Shown: one piece after another, positions 18,492-26,980 of the stretch
Position numbering within the stretch: position 1 is the stretch's first letter
Layout of the letters: the number at the start of each line of letters is the position of its first letter
Origin: an uncultured Paracoccaceae bacterium
Lineage (GTDB): Bacteria > Pseudomonadota > Alphaproteobacteria > Rhodobacterales > Rhodobacteraceae
Assembly (NCBI GenBank): GCA_937924905.1
Contig: CALDUK010000035.1
Location: 1-34,219, forward strand
DNA length: 34,219 bases
Direction of reading: 5' to 3'
Translations under genes and position numbers: made by a program
The notes under the pieces: model-generated
Seen by the model: the letters and a program-made list of their open reading frames with translations, nothing else
Told to the model about the DNA's origin: nothing
The model's database searches: none

Positions 18492-18974
18492 ATGAAACAG
18501 TCTGAGTCGCCCGGAAAAACCATGTTCTTTACGGTCGCGTTGCACGACCGCTCGTCTGACTTGCTGGTGCGCGAAATTGACAGTTTGCGCCAGATTGTGC
18601 GGCAAACTCTGCGCATCCGTCCGTTCCAGATTGACGCTTGGGTCGTGTTGCCAAACCACATGCATTGCGTCTGGACCATGCCCGCCGGTGATACCGACCA
18701 CAACCACCGGTGGCGGATGATCAAAGGGCGGTTTGGCAATACGGTCGCTTTGCGCGCGCGTGACTTTTCCTATGATCGCCGCGATGGGCTATTTGCCCCG
18801 ACATCGCGCGAATATGTGATCACCGAACAGGCGGATTGGCAGCGGCTGGTGCGCTATTGCTGGGACGACCCGGTGACCCATGGGCTGGTGCCCACTGCGG
18901 CTGACTGGCCTTATTCATCGTTTCACCGGGACAACACAACGCCGCGCAGACAGATCTCGCGGATTGCCAGCTGA
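18492..18974 (+). CDS. REP-associated tyrosine transposase (RAYT), IS200/IS605-like Y1 family
   Basis: 160 aa. The HUH motif PNHMHCVW (His56, His58) is the metal-binding centre of single-strand nucleases of the IS200-like family. The C-terminal block DDPVTHGLVPTAADWPYSSFHR matches the RAYT signature NPVKHGLV..DWPYSSFHR. The N-terminal SPGKTMFFTVALHDRSSDLLV matches the RAYT start, but the usual leading YRR segment is missing or replaced. The region normally reading IWQRRFWEH is diverged (LFAPTSREYVITE), with Tyr108 the candidate nucleophile. RAYTs act on REP palindromes and are usually domesticated single-copy genes. Start ATG 18492 is chosen by length; no good ribosome site. Confidence 0.82.
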   Translation: MKQSESPGKTMFFTVALHDRSSDLLVREIDSLRQIVRQTLRIRPFQIDAWVVLPNHMHCVWTMPAGDTDHNHRWRMIKGRFGNTVALRARDFSYDRRDGLFAPTSREYVITEQADWQRLVRYCWDDPVTHGLVPTAADWPYSSFHRDNTTPRRQISRIAS

Positions 18975-19070
18975 ACGCAGGATGCGTCGTGAAACTGTCA
19001 AATTTCGCGCGTATAAAGGCCATGTTTCCTTGGTTCGCTAACCGCGATTTTCTAGGAGGCACCTGCTCCC

Positions 19071-19406
19071 GTGGAACCTGTATTGAACAGTCTTGACGCC
19101 AGCACTGGCACATCGTTTGCAGCCGATGCCGTATCGGGCCTTTTGCCGTGGGTTTTGGTCGGTGCCGTGGCGTTCATCGTGTTCGTCAATCTGCGCAAGC
19201 GGGCGCGCGCCAGCCATACAGCCCTTGCCCAGACAGGCGATGCTGGCCTGGCCGCGCGTCTTTCGGATGCGGATCTGGCCAGCTATCAGCTGGACGATGT
19301 CGACCCGCCAAAGCCTGCGGAACCCCTGCCAAATTTGGACGATTTCTTTTCCAATTCAGACCGGCGTGCTGAATTGCAGGGCGAAGCGGCCAAGGCTGAG
19401 GGCTGA
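19071..19406 (+). CDS. hypothetical single-pass membrane protein
   Basis: 111 aa from a GTG start; AGGAGG at 19055-19060 region precedes it by about 11 nt. A single helix (LLPWVLVGAVAFIVFVNL) is followed by a basic patch (RKRARA) and a charged soluble tail, suggesting N-out, C-in topology. No domain recognised. It lies between the RAYT and HlyU-family genes on the same strand. Confidence 0.6.
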   Translation: MEPVLNSLDASTGTSFAADAVSGLLPWVLVGAVAFIVFVNLRKRARASHTALAQTGDAGLAARLSDADLASYQLDDVDPPKPAEPLPNLDDFFSNSDRRAELQGEAAKAEG

Positions 19407-19520
19407 TAATGCGTCAGCACCAGGCCAATCGCATCAGGACGGGTTAGTATCACAGGCAAGGGCAGCGAATTTCGGTTGCGCGGCATTTACGCGCGTGTCA
19501 CCAACGATTGCACCGTGTCG

Positions 19521-19548
19521 TTGGGCGAGACGGCGCAAAAGCTATAGC
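19521..19548 (+). promoter_or_regulatory. candidate promoter for the HlyU-family gene
   Basis: TTGGGC (19521-19526) and TATAGC (19543-19548) are separated by 16 nt and lie 18 nt before the start codon region's ribosome site GGGAG. The match is to the sigma-70 consensus only and gives a very short leader. Confidence 0.3.
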
Positions 19549-19566
19549 ACGGGGCGGGAGATCTTG

Positions 19567-19824
19567 ATGTCCATTCTATCACGATTGTTTGGCGCCGGCG
19601 CCGCGCCCGAGGCGACAAGCGAGACCTATGAAGGTTTCAAGATCACCCCCGAGCCGGCGCGTCAGGGTGGCAAGTACCGGATTGGCGCGAAGATCGAAAA
19701 GGATGGCAAAACGCACCATCTTATCCGGGCGGATGTGATCGACGGGCTTGAAGACGCCAATCTGGCCTCGATCGGCAAGGCCAAACAGATGATCGACGAA
19801 CAGGGCGAACGTCTGTTCAACTGA
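19567..19824 (+). CDS. HlyU family protein
   Basis: 85 aa, the usual small size. The sequence YEGFKITPEPARQGGKYRIG, IEKDGKTHHLIRADVIDG and KAKQMIDEQGERLF matches the family named after Vibrio HlyU (PF10115-type). Despite the name these proteins lack the winged-helix of the Vibrio ArsR-type activator, so a transcriptional role is uncertain. The start is the ATG at 19567, after GGGAG; the longer upstream frame overlaps the previous gene and has no similarity. Confidence 0.82.
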   Translation: MSILSRLFGAGAAPEATSETYEGFKITPEPARQGGKYRIGAKIEKDGKTHHLIRADVIDGLEDANLASIGKAKQMIDEQGERLFN

Positions 19825-19972
19825 ACGCGCGTTCACCAAATTCCTACAGGTTCGTGATAACACGCCCGTCTTTCCTGACCCGCATGTGACATGGCGCGAT
19901 TGGTAGTTCATCACGCCCGTTCTTAGGTCTTTGTGCAGGACGACACAGAACAGAGACACATGGAGAATACCA

Positions 19973-20332
19973 ATGCGAACGCTTGTTTTCGCCGCGATAG
20001 CGGCTGCGCTGACGCCCGTTGCGGGCACTGCTGATGTGACCCGCATGGGGTTTGTTGTGAACCCGATTGATGCAACCAGTTTCGAAGTACCCTGGCGCGG
20101 GCGTTCGGGCCCTCGCACGTTCTGGTGCGCGGCGGGTGACTATGTGCGCTATGACCTGAACATGCCGGGCAACACCCGCATTTACCGCACGACACCGCCC
20201 CGGCGCGGCGCGGGCGAAGCAGTGCGGTTCAGCTTGCGACCCGAAGGTGCGGGGCCAACGGGTCTTGCCCTGATTGGTGGCGGCAACAGCATAAGCGCCT
20301 CGCATGCACTTTTGCAGTGCAACCGACGGTAA
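19973..20332 (+). CDS. hypothetical secreted protein
   Basis: 119 aa. The N-terminus MRTLVFAAIAAALTPVAGTA is a signal peptide. The mature part has two cysteines (FWCAAGDY and LLQCNRR) that could form a disulphide, and a likely beta-rich fold. No domain recognised. GGAGA precedes the ATG at 19973. It is likely exported to the periplasm; function unknown. Confidence 0.65.
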   Translation: MRTLVFAAIAAALTPVAGTADVTRMGFVVNPIDATSFEVPWRGRSGPRTFWCAAGDYVRYDLNMPGNTRIYRTTPPRRGAGEAVRFSLRPEGAGPTGLALIGGGNSISASHALLQCNRR

Positions 20333-20372
20333 GCTGCGATAGGGGCTTCGGCAAAATCAGGGAAAGTCCTAT

Positions 20373-20936
20373 TTGCCGGGCCCATTTTTTACACTGACGG
20401 TTGCGACTTCGCGGGATGGCTATATCTCGCGGTCGACCGATGAACCGCCACAGGCCTGGGCAAGCGCCGAGGAACAAGAGCTGTTTTTCCGCGATGTGAA
20501 TGCTGCGGATTGGGCGATTATGGGGCGGAACACGCATTTGGCGGCGAACCGACCGAACCGGCACCGGATCATTTTTTCAACCCGCGCGGCAGGGTGGCGA
20601 CGCCCGACCCAGCTTTGGCTGAACCCGGCGCGTCTGGACGCGGGTGATCTGCCGCGCCGTGTCGGCCATGTGCGCCCTATGCGACACGGTCTGATCCTAG
20701 GCGGAACCCGCGTGCACGATTGGTTCCTGAGCCAACGGGCCATCCATAAAGTGCATCTGACGATTGAGCCTGTGCGATTTGGCCGGGGCTTGCCGATTTT
20801 CAGCGCGCAAACCCTGCGCGATCCACTTGCGGTTTTTACAGACCATGGGTTTCAGGTGATCTCGGACGACGTTCTGAACAGGGCCGGGACGCGGTATATC
20901 GAGCTGACGGCAAATAACGGGGCGCGCGCCATATGA
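20373..20936 (+). CDS. dihydrofolate reductase/RibD C-terminal family protein
   Basis: 187 aa. The N-terminus FFTLTVATSRDGYISRS, the central NAADWAIMGRNTHLAA and the LILGGTRVHDWFLS block are typical of the DHFR-like/RibD-C reductase fold that binds NADPH. The family includes both riboflavin reductases and uncharacterised reductases; the substrate is unknown. A TTG start at 20373 after GGGAAAG is inferred because no ATG fits. The stop overlaps the next start codon (ATGA at 20933-20936), so translation is coupled to yjbQ. Confidence 0.75.
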   Translation: MPGPFFTLTVATSRDGYISRSTDEPPQAWASAEEQELFFRDVNAADWAIMGRNTHLAANRPNRHRIIFSTRAAGWRRPTQLWLNPARLDAGDLPRRVGHVRPMRHGLILGGTRVHDWFLSQRAIHKVHLTIEPVRFGRGLPIFSAQTLRDPLAVFTDHGFQVISDDVLNRAGTRYIELTANNGARAI

Positions 20937-21337
20937 CGACGGTTCTTGAGATCGTGACGCGCGGGCAGGGACTGTACGAGTTCACCGCCCAGCTTCATCC
21001 GCTTGCGACAGGCGACGGGGTTATGACGGTCTTCGTGCGCCACACGTCTTGTTCGTTGCTTATCCAGGAAAACGCCGACGCGGATGTGCAGCTTGATCTG
21101 GCGGCGTTTTTTGAGCGTCTTGTGCCGCCCGCCGATGATCCGTCGATGGGGTATCTGACGCATGTTCTGGAAGGCCCCGATGATATGCCCGCCCATATCA
21201 AGGCATCCGTTTTGCCGGTCAGCCTGTCGATCCCGGTCATGGATGGCCGCTTGATGTTGGGCACGTGGCAGGGTGTTTATCTGTTCGAACATCGCACGCA
21301 CCCGCACCGCCGTCAGGTGGTTGTGACAACCGGCTAG
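20933..21337 (+). CDS. YjbQ family protein (UPF0047, secondary thiamine-phosphate synthase type)
   Basis: 134 aa, the full family length. Conserved blocks are VFVRHTSCSLLIQENAD, YLTHVLEGPDDMPAHIK and GRLMLGTWQGVYLFEHR. The family forms a small trimeric beta barrel with a His-rich site; E. coli YjbQ has weak thiamine-phosphate synthase activity, though its real role is unsettled. It is coupled by ATGA to the upstream reductase-like gene. Confidence 0.9.
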   Translation: MTTVLEIVTRGQGLYEFTAQLHPLATGDGVMTVFVRHTSCSLLIQENADADVQLDLAAFFERLVPPADDPSMGYLTHVLEGPDDMPAHIKASVLPVSLSIPVMDGRLMLGTWQGVYLFEHRTHPHRRQVVVTTG

Positions 21338-21437
21338 AACAATTCGCCCTTGACCTGCACCACATCGTCGAGGCCTTTCGTCGGTGGCTTTGACGCGCGC
21401 CGTGGTGAAAGATGTTTTGGGTAGAAGTCGAAACGTT

Positions 21438-22469
21438 CTAGTACACGTCCTTTTCGGTCGGCACTTCCAGAAATTGCATCGGCGGTTTGTCGGGATGGTC
21501 AATCGCCTGCATCAGGGCCGTCGACAAAAACGCCCCGGCTTTTGTCACATCTTCCGAGACGGCCAGGATATCGCGGCGGAACCGGTGCAGGAACGGAAGC
21601 GCTTCTTTTGTGATCAGGTCGATATCCTGCCCGATGTGGCGTCCCTTGTTTTCGACCGCCGTGACCAGCGCCATCGCGGCATTGGTTGCGCCCGAGATCA
21701 GACCATCCAGCTTTGGCAGGTCGTCCAGACGCTGTTCCATCGCCTGGGTCACCTCTTGCGGGCTGTCGTCTGTCGTGGCGTTGTCGAGTACAGTAAATTC
21801 AACCCCAAGACGCGCGGCTTCGGCGGTGGCCCCTTCGATCATCCCGATGGCGTAATATTGATCGGGGCGGGGGGCGAGCATTGCGATATGTGACCGCCCG
21901 CGCCAGGCGAGTTTTTGAATGCTGAGCTTGCCAAAGACTTTGTTGTCAAAGTCGTAAAACGGGTGCTGGTCAGACCAGTCTGTGCGCCCGTGGGTGGCGA
22001 ACGGAAACCCGATTTTCATCAGGTATTCAATCCGTGGGTCCAGAGGCAAAGTCTGGTTCAGAATGATCCCGTCCGCCGACCCGGTTTCGATAATATGGCG
22101 CACCGGGTCCATCGGGTCCTGATCGGGAAAGAACGGCGTCACGATCATATTATAGGGGGTGTCGCGTGTGCCGGCGGCGATCGAGGCGATCAAACGCGCG
22201 GTGTGGTTCATCATGTCGTGTTCGGTCGACAAGATCAAAGCCAGAACATTGGTCTTGCCGGTGCGCAAACGGACGCCGGCGCGGTCGGGTCTGTACCCGA
22301 TCTCCTGAGCGATTCGCCGGACCTTTTCTTTTGTCGAGCTTCCAATGTCTGGCGCGTCGTGAAGTGCGCGCGACACTGTGGGCACCGCCAGCCCTGACAG
22401 CTTGGCGATGGTTTTCAGAGTTGGTCGGCCGGTGCCGATTTTCCCTTTTTTTATGTCGGAAGACGACAT
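21438..22469 (-). CDS. LacI family transcriptional regulator
   Basis: 343 aa. The N-terminal helix-turn-helix PTLKTIAKLSGLAVPTVSRA and hinge are typical of LacI/GalR proteins. The rest is a periplasmic-binding-like sugar sensor (for example NVLALILSTEHDMMNHT, DGIILNQTLPLDPR). Such repressors leave their operator when a sugar or its derivative binds. The ATG at 22469 has GGAAG just upstream; a TTG five codons earlier is the alternative. The gene is divergent from the ABC operon, which it very likely controls; candidate operators lie in the shared 131-nt region. Confidence 0.92.
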   Translation of the reverse strand: MSSSDIKKGKIGTGRPTLKTIAKLSGLAVPTVSRALHDAPDIGSSTKEKVRRIAQEIGYRPDRAGVRLRTGKTNVLALILSTEHDMMNHTARLIASIAAGTRDTPYNMIVTPFFPDQDPMDPVRHIIETGSADGIILNQTLPLDPRIEYLMKIGFPFATHGRTDWSDQHPFYDFDNKVFGKLSIQKLAWRGRSHIAMLAPRPDQYYAIGMIEGATAEAARLGVEFTVLDNATTDDSPQEVTQAMEQRLDDLPKLDGLISGATNAAMALVTAVENKGRHIGQDIDLITKEALPFLHRFRRDILAVSEDVTKAGAFLSTALMQAIDHPDKPPMQFLEVPTEKDVY

Positions 22470-22535
22470 TTTCTTCCACGTCAATTGGTGCTCAGACTGA
22501 ATTTGGATACAGGCTTGGGGGTGGTAAAACCAGTC

Positions 22536-22588
22536 TTGTTTTAGATTACGAAAACGTTATAGGTTGATCCGTAATCGTTTTAGATGAC
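22536..22588 (+). promoter_or_regulatory. candidate promoter and tandem LacI-type operators of the sugar ABC operon
   Basis: TTGTTT (22536-22541), a 16-nt spacer and TATAGG (22558-22563) fit a promoter. Two imperfect dyads with central CG lie at 22550-22561 (GAAAACGTTATA) and 22571-22582 (GTAATCGTTTTA), centres 21 bp apart. The first overlaps the -10 and the second the likely start site. A direct repeat GTTTTAGAT also occurs at 22538 and 22577. Repression by the divergent LacI protein is inferred. Confidence 0.45.
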
Positions 22589-22600
22589 AGGGAGGAATTC

Positions 22601-23833
22601 ATGAAAACGATCCGTAATTTGCTGACGGGCACGGCCATTTGTGCTGCCGGAGCCGCTTCGGCGGTTGAACTGGAAGTCACCCATTGGTGGACATCTGGCG
22701 GTGAAGCCGCTGCTGTGTCCGAATTCGCGAAAGCGCTGAATGAAAAGACCGACCACACATGGGTCGACGGCGCGATTGCCGGTTCGGGCGGCACGGCACG
22801 CCCGATCATCATCAGCCGCATCCTGGGCGGTGACCCAATGCACGCAACACAGCTGAACCACGGCCGTCAGGCTTAAGAACTGGTAGAAGCCGGCCTTATG
22901 CTGGACCTGACCGATGTTGCCGAAGCCGAAGGCTGGCGCGATGTTGTGAACCCGGTTCGCTTGCTGGATTCCTGCACTTTGGACGGCCGCGTTTACTGCG
23001 TGCCTGTCAACATCCACTCGCCTCAGTGGCTGTGGCTGTCGCATGACGCGTTTGAAAAGGCCGGACTTGACGTGCCTGCGGACTGGTTTGAATTTGTCGA
23101 AGCCGCACCTGCATTGAAAGACGCAGGCGTTGTGCCACTGGCCATGGGTCAGCAGGCTTGGCAGACCAACCTGGCCTTTGGTGCGATCATGGTCGCGGTT
23201 GGCGGTACAGACCTGTACATTGACGTTCTGACCAACAAGAACGCCGACGCGGTTCGCAGCCCCGAGATGACCAAAGTGTTCGAAGCTTTTGCCGATGCCC
23301 GTCTGTTGTCAGAAGGTTCGGACGTGCAGGATTGGAACCAGGCGACAAACCTGGTGATCACCGGTCAAGCTGGCGGTCAGATCCACGGTGACTGGGCGCA
23401 GGGTGAATTCCAGGTGGCCAACCAGGTCGCTGGCGAAGACTATACCTGTCTTCCGGGCCTTGGCGTGAACGAAATCATCGCAACCGGTGGTGACGCGTTC
23501 TACTTCCCGGCTACGGATGATCCTGAAATCACGGCTGCACAAAAAGAGCTGGCATCGCTGATGATCAGCCAGGAAGTGCAAGTGTCGTTCAACCTGAAGA
23601 AAGGTTCGCTGCCGATCCGTGGCGATATCGATCTTTCAGCGGCCAACGACTGTATGCAGAAGGGTCTTGCGATCCTGGCTGCTGGCAATGTTCTGCCCGA
23701 CGGTGTGAACTCGTTCTCGGCTGACACCGACAACCAGATCAGCGATCTGATGGTCGAATTCTGGAACGACACAAGCGTCACAGTGGCAGATGCACAAGAG
23801 CGTTACGCGGACATCATCGCGAACGCGGACTAA
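22601..23833 (+). pseudogene. sugar ABC transporter substrate-binding protein, interrupted by in-frame TAA
   Basis: A CUT1-type periplasmic sugar-binding protein of about 410 codons. It has a signal peptide (MKTIRNLLTGTAICAAGAASA) and a start after GGGAGG. The N-terminal ELEVTHWWTSGGEAAAV is characteristic of the family. Codon 92 (22874-22876) is TAA where GAA would restore the expected helix (QA-E-ELVEAGLMLDLTD). The frame is otherwise intact to the stop at 23833, with normal codon use and no other damage. A single G-to-T change explains it. The 91-residue fragment could not bind sugar; restart at ATG 22898 has no ribosome site or signal peptide. A sequencing error is the main alternative. 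Confidence 0.85.
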
Positions 23834-23846
23834 GACGTCCTCCTAG

Positions 23847-23875
23847 ACGGGCCCAAGGTTCTTCCTTGGGCCCGT
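23847..23875 (+). terminator. strong intercistronic hairpin (partial terminator or mRNA stabiliser)
   Basis: A perfect 12-bp stem ACGGGCCCAAGG/CCTTGGGCCCGT encloses a 5-nt loop (ttctt). It lies 13 nt after the binding-protein stop and before the first permease gene. The following TTGCTTT is a poor T-run, so many transcripts should read through. Such hairpins usually keep binding-protein mRNA more abundant than permease mRNA. Confidence 0.75.
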
Positions 23876-23934
23876 TGCTTTGAGACGACGCGCCAGACGG
23901 CGAATTCCGAAAACATGAGCCACCGGAGGGGACA

Positions 23935-24849
23935 ATGGCTGTGACCGATTCAGGGCAGGTTGCCAAGCGACCATCGCGCCTGTTCAAAAACATGGCGGCC
24001 AAGATTGCGACAGTGCCAATGGTGCTTATCGCTTTGGTCGTTTTTGTGGGCTGCACGCTTTGGACAATCTACCATTCATTCACACGATCCCGGTTGCTGC
24101 CGGCGCCCGAGAAATGGGTGGGTCTGGACAATTACGAACGCCTCTGGAGCGAAAACCGCTGGTTGATCTCGATCGAGAACCTGGCGATTTATGGCGTCTG
24201 CATGCTGGTGGTCAGCCTGACGGTTGGCTTTATTCTGGCCGCGCTTCTGGATCGGAAGATCCGGTTTGAAAATACAATCCGTACCATCATTCTGTACCCG
24301 TTTGCCTTGTCATTCGTGGTGACTGGTCTGACGTGGCAATGGATTTTGAATCCGCAGCTTGGGTTGCAGAATGTTGTCCGCGAGATGGGGTGGACGAACT
24401 TTACGTTTGATCCGCTGAACAACCCCGAGATTGTGATCTACGGGATCTTGATTGCGGGTATCTGGCAGGGCTCGGGCTTTGTCATGGTGTTGTTGCTTGC
24501 GGGTATGCGCGGGATCGACGAAGACATCTGGAAAGCGTCGCGGGTCGAAGGCATTCCGGCCTGGAAAACTTACATCTTCATTGTGATCCCGATGATGCGT
24601 CCGGTCTTTGTGACCGCCATCGTGATCATCGCGGCTGCCATTATCAAGGTCTATGACCTGGTTGTTGCGCAGACCAGTGGCGGGCCGGGCATCGCGTCGG
24701 AAGTGCCTGCCAAATATGTGATTGAGAAAATGTTCGGGGCACAGAACCTGGGGCTGGGCTTTGCGGCATCGACAATGATGCTCGTCAGCGTGCTGGTCGT
24801 TCTGATCCCATGGGCCTATCTGGAATTTGGAGGCAAGAAGGATGGCTGA
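23935..24849 (+). CDS. carbohydrate ABC transporter permease (MalF/CUT1 type)
   Basis: 304 aa with six predicted membrane helices. It forms one half of the inner-membrane channel. The cytoplasmic EAA loop reads EDIWKASRVEGIPAWKTYIFIVIPMM, given here in part as DIWKASRVEGIPAWK, and docks with the ATPase. The N-terminal arm and helix (VPMVLIALVVFVGCTLWTIY) are typical of MalF-like subunits. The ATG at 23935 follows GGAGGGG. The stop overlaps the next gene by eight bases, so the two permeases are translated together. Confidence 0.94.
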   Translation: MAVTDSGQVAKRPSRLFKNMAAKIATVPMVLIALVVFVGCTLWTIYHSFTRSRLLPAPEKWVGLDNYERLWSENRWLISIENLAIYGVCMLVVSLTVGFILAALLDRKIRFENTIRTIILYPFALSFVVTGLTWQWILNPQLGLQNVVREMGWTNFTFDPLNNPEIVIYGILIAGIWQGSGFVMVLLLAGMRGIDEDIWKASRVEGIPAWKTYIFIVIPMMRPVFVTAIVIIAAAIIKVYDLVVAQTSGGPGIASEVPAKYVIEKMFGAQNLGLGFAASTMMLVSVLVVLIPWAYLEFGGKKDG

Positions 24850-25783
24850 GGTAACTGCCGCCGATCTGACGGGGCCGAAGGGCGCGAAACCGCGCCGGGC
24901 GTTTTCCCCGACCAATATCATGATTTACGGCACGCTTCTGGTCGTGTGTCTGTACTATCTTCTTCCGCTGTACGTGATGATCGTCACCTCGTTGAAGGGC
25001 ATGCCCGAAATCCGTCTGGGCAATATCTTCAGCCCGCCGGTCGAAGTCACGTTCGAGCCATGGGTCAAAGCCTGGTCCGAAGCCTGCACGGGCATCAACT
25101 GTGATGGCCTGTCGCGTGGTTTCTGGAACTCGGTCGCAATTTTGATCCCGTCGGTGTTCGTGTCGATCGCGGTTGCAAGCGTGTCGGGTTATGCGCTGGT
25201 CAACTGGAAGTTCAAAGGTTCGGAAGTGTTTTTCACCATTTTGATCTTTGGGGCGTTCATTCCCTATCAGGTGATGATCTATCCGATTGTGATCATTCTG
25301 CGGGAAACGGGGCAATCCATTTCCTATGTCACCGGAACGGACTTTCGGTTGATGGGGTCGATCTGGGGGCTGGTCATCGTGCACACGATCTTCGGCATGC
25401 CGATCCTGACCTTGTTGTTCCGCAACTATTTCTCGTCTTTGCCGGAAGAGCTTTTCAAAGCCGCACGCGTCGATGGCGCGCGGTTCTGGGGCATCTTCTT
25501 CAAGATCATGCTGCCGATGTCTTTGCCGATTTTCGTTGTGGCGATGATCTTGCAGGTGACCGGTATCTGGAACGACTTTCTGTTCGGCGTGATCTACACC
25601 AAGCCGGAAACCTATCCGATGACCGTGCAGCTGAATAACATCGTAAACTCGGTTCAGGGTGTCAAAGAATACAATGTGAATATGGCGGCAACGCTGCTGA
25701 CCGGACTGGTGCCTTTGGTGATTTACTTCATCAGCGGTCCTTTGTTCGTGCGCGGCATCGCGGCCGGTGCAGTTAAGGGATGA
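24842..25783 (+). CDS. carbohydrate ABC transporter permease (MalG/CUT1 type)
   Basis: 313 aa, the second channel subunit, with six membrane helices. The EAA loop is present (LPEELFKAARVDGARFWGI, ending at ILPMSLPIF). The extracytoplasmic loop between helices 1 and 2 contains ACTGINCDG with two cysteines. The ATG at 24842 lies in the end of the first permease gene and has GGAGG upstream. A 96-nt gap with GC-rich sequence separates it from the ATPase gene. Confidence 0.94.
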   Translation: MAEVTAADLTGPKGAKPRRAFSPTNIMIYGTLLVVCLYYLLPLYVMIVTSLKGMPEIRLGNIFSPPVEVTFEPWVKAWSEACTGINCDGLSRGFWNSVAILIPSVFVSIAVASVSGYALVNWKFKGSEVFFTILIFGAFIPYQVMIYPIVIILRETGQSISYVTGTDFRLMGSIWGLVIVHTIFGMPILTLLFRNYFSSLPEELFKAARVDGARFWGIFFKIMLPMSLPIFVVAMILQVTGIWNDFLFGVIYTKPETYPMTVQLNNIVNSVQGVKEYNVNMAATLLTGLVPLVIYFISGPLFVRGIAAGAVKG

Positions 25784-25879
25784 ACGGGCAAAACGGGGCG
25801 CCGATTGCGTCGGCCCCCCGGCCTCCCGAATTGGTTTCGGGTCATTGAAGGACATAAACGTGGGTGAGGAGCGGCGCGC

Positions 25880-26956
25880 GTGACGCATTCTGTAGAAATA
25901 AAAAACCTGGACCTGAGTTTTGGTGCAGTCGACGTGTTGAAAAACCTGAACCTGAGCATCGGGGAAGGTGAATTCCTGGTGCTTCTCGGGTCATCGGGTT
26001 GCGGGAAATCGACGCTTTTGAATTGTATTGCCGGATTGTTGGAAGCGACCGATGGTCAGATTTTCATCAAGGGCAAAAACGTAACCTGGGCCGAACCTTC
26101 GGAACGCGGGATTGGCATGGTGTTTCAATCTTACGCGCTTTACCCGCAGATGACGGTCGAAGGAAACCTGTCCTTTGGCCTGAAGAATGCGCGGATGCCG
26201 AAAAACGAGATCGCCTCGCGCGTGGCGAATGCGGCTGAAGTTTTGCAGATTGAGCCTTTGCTGAAGCGCAAGCCGTCGGCCTTGTCGGGTGGCCAGCGTC
26301 AGCGTGTTGCCATTGGCCGGGCGCTGGTGCGCGATGTGGATGTGTTTCTGTTTGATGAACCACTGTCGAACCTTGACGCAAAGCTGCGCGCTGACTTGCG
26401 GGTCGAGCTGAAGCAGCTTCATGCCCGGCTGGGCAACACGATGATTTACGTAACCCATGATCAGGTCGAAGCGATGACGCTGGCCGACCGGATTGCGATT
26501 ATGAAAGACGGGTTGATCCAGCAGCTGGATAGCCCAAGCGAGATCTACAGCCGCCCGCGCAATAAGTACGTCGCGGATTTCATCGGCTCGCCCTCGATGA
26601 ACTTTTTCGAAGGTGTGTTGGAAAGCGGAACCTTCCGCGCTGGCGACCTGAGCTTTGCGATGGACGGCTATGTCTACGAGAGGGACGGATTTTCGGGTGC
26701 AGCGTCTTTCGGCATTCGGCCAGAACATATTGCCACAGGCGACGCGGTTGCCGCGTCGGCGGTTCAGATGGATGTGCCCATCAAGGTGGTCGAACCGTTG
26801 GGCGCCGATACACTGGCACTGACCGATGTGGCCGGAACATCGTTCTGGGTGCGCATGGAAGGTGCCGCCAATGTGAAAGCGGGCGACAGCCTGCGCATCG
26901 GCTTTGACCCGGCCCGCGGGTCGTTGTTTGACGCAGGGGACGAGTTGCGCATTTAA
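25880..26956 (+). CDS. sugar ABC transporter ATP-binding protein (MsmK/UgpC type)
   Basis: 358 aa. Walker A is GSSGCGKST, the signature motif is LSGGQRQRVAIGRAL, Walker B is VFLFDEPLSNLDAKLR, and the switch His occurs in YVTHDQVEAM. The C-terminal third is the OB-fold/TOBE regulatory domain of MalK-like subunits (FGIRPEHIATGD). It powers import through the two permeases. The GTG start at 25880 has GAGGAG about 9 nt upstream. It is the last gene of the transporter operon, followed by a strong terminator. Confidence 0.95.
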   Translation: MTHSVEIKNLDLSFGAVDVLKNLNLSIGEGEFLVLLGSSGCGKSTLLNCIAGLLEATDGQIFIKGKNVTWAEPSERGIGMVFQSYALYPQMTVEGNLSFGLKNARMPKNEIASRVANAAEVLQIEPLLKRKPSALSGGQRQRVAIGRALVRDVDVFLFDEPLSNLDAKLRADLRVELKQLHARLGNTMIYVTHDQVEAMTLADRIAIMKDGLIQQLDSPSEIYSRPRNKYVADFIGSPSMNFFEGVLESGTFRAGDLSFAMDGYVYERDGFSGAASFGIRPEHIATGDAVAASAVQMDVPIKVVEPLGADTLALTDVAGTSFWVRMEGAANVKAGDSLRIGFDPARGSLFDAGDELRI

Positions 26957-26980
26957 GCCACGCGCCGAATGCGCGGGCGG

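Noticed and set aside
20852..21502. 216-codon minus-strand open frame
   Set aside because: It is antisense to the YjbQ gene, whose family motifs and ATGA coupling are clear.
22874..22876. Recoding of the internal stop (selenocysteine or pyrrolysine)
   Set aside because: The codon is TAA, not TGA or TAG, and the expected residue is an ordinary Glu in a helix.
22898..23833. The 311-codon frame as a separate functional gene starting at ATG 22898
   Set aside because: It lacks a signal peptide and a ribosome site and begins in the middle of the binding-protein fold; it is the 3' part of the interrupted gene.
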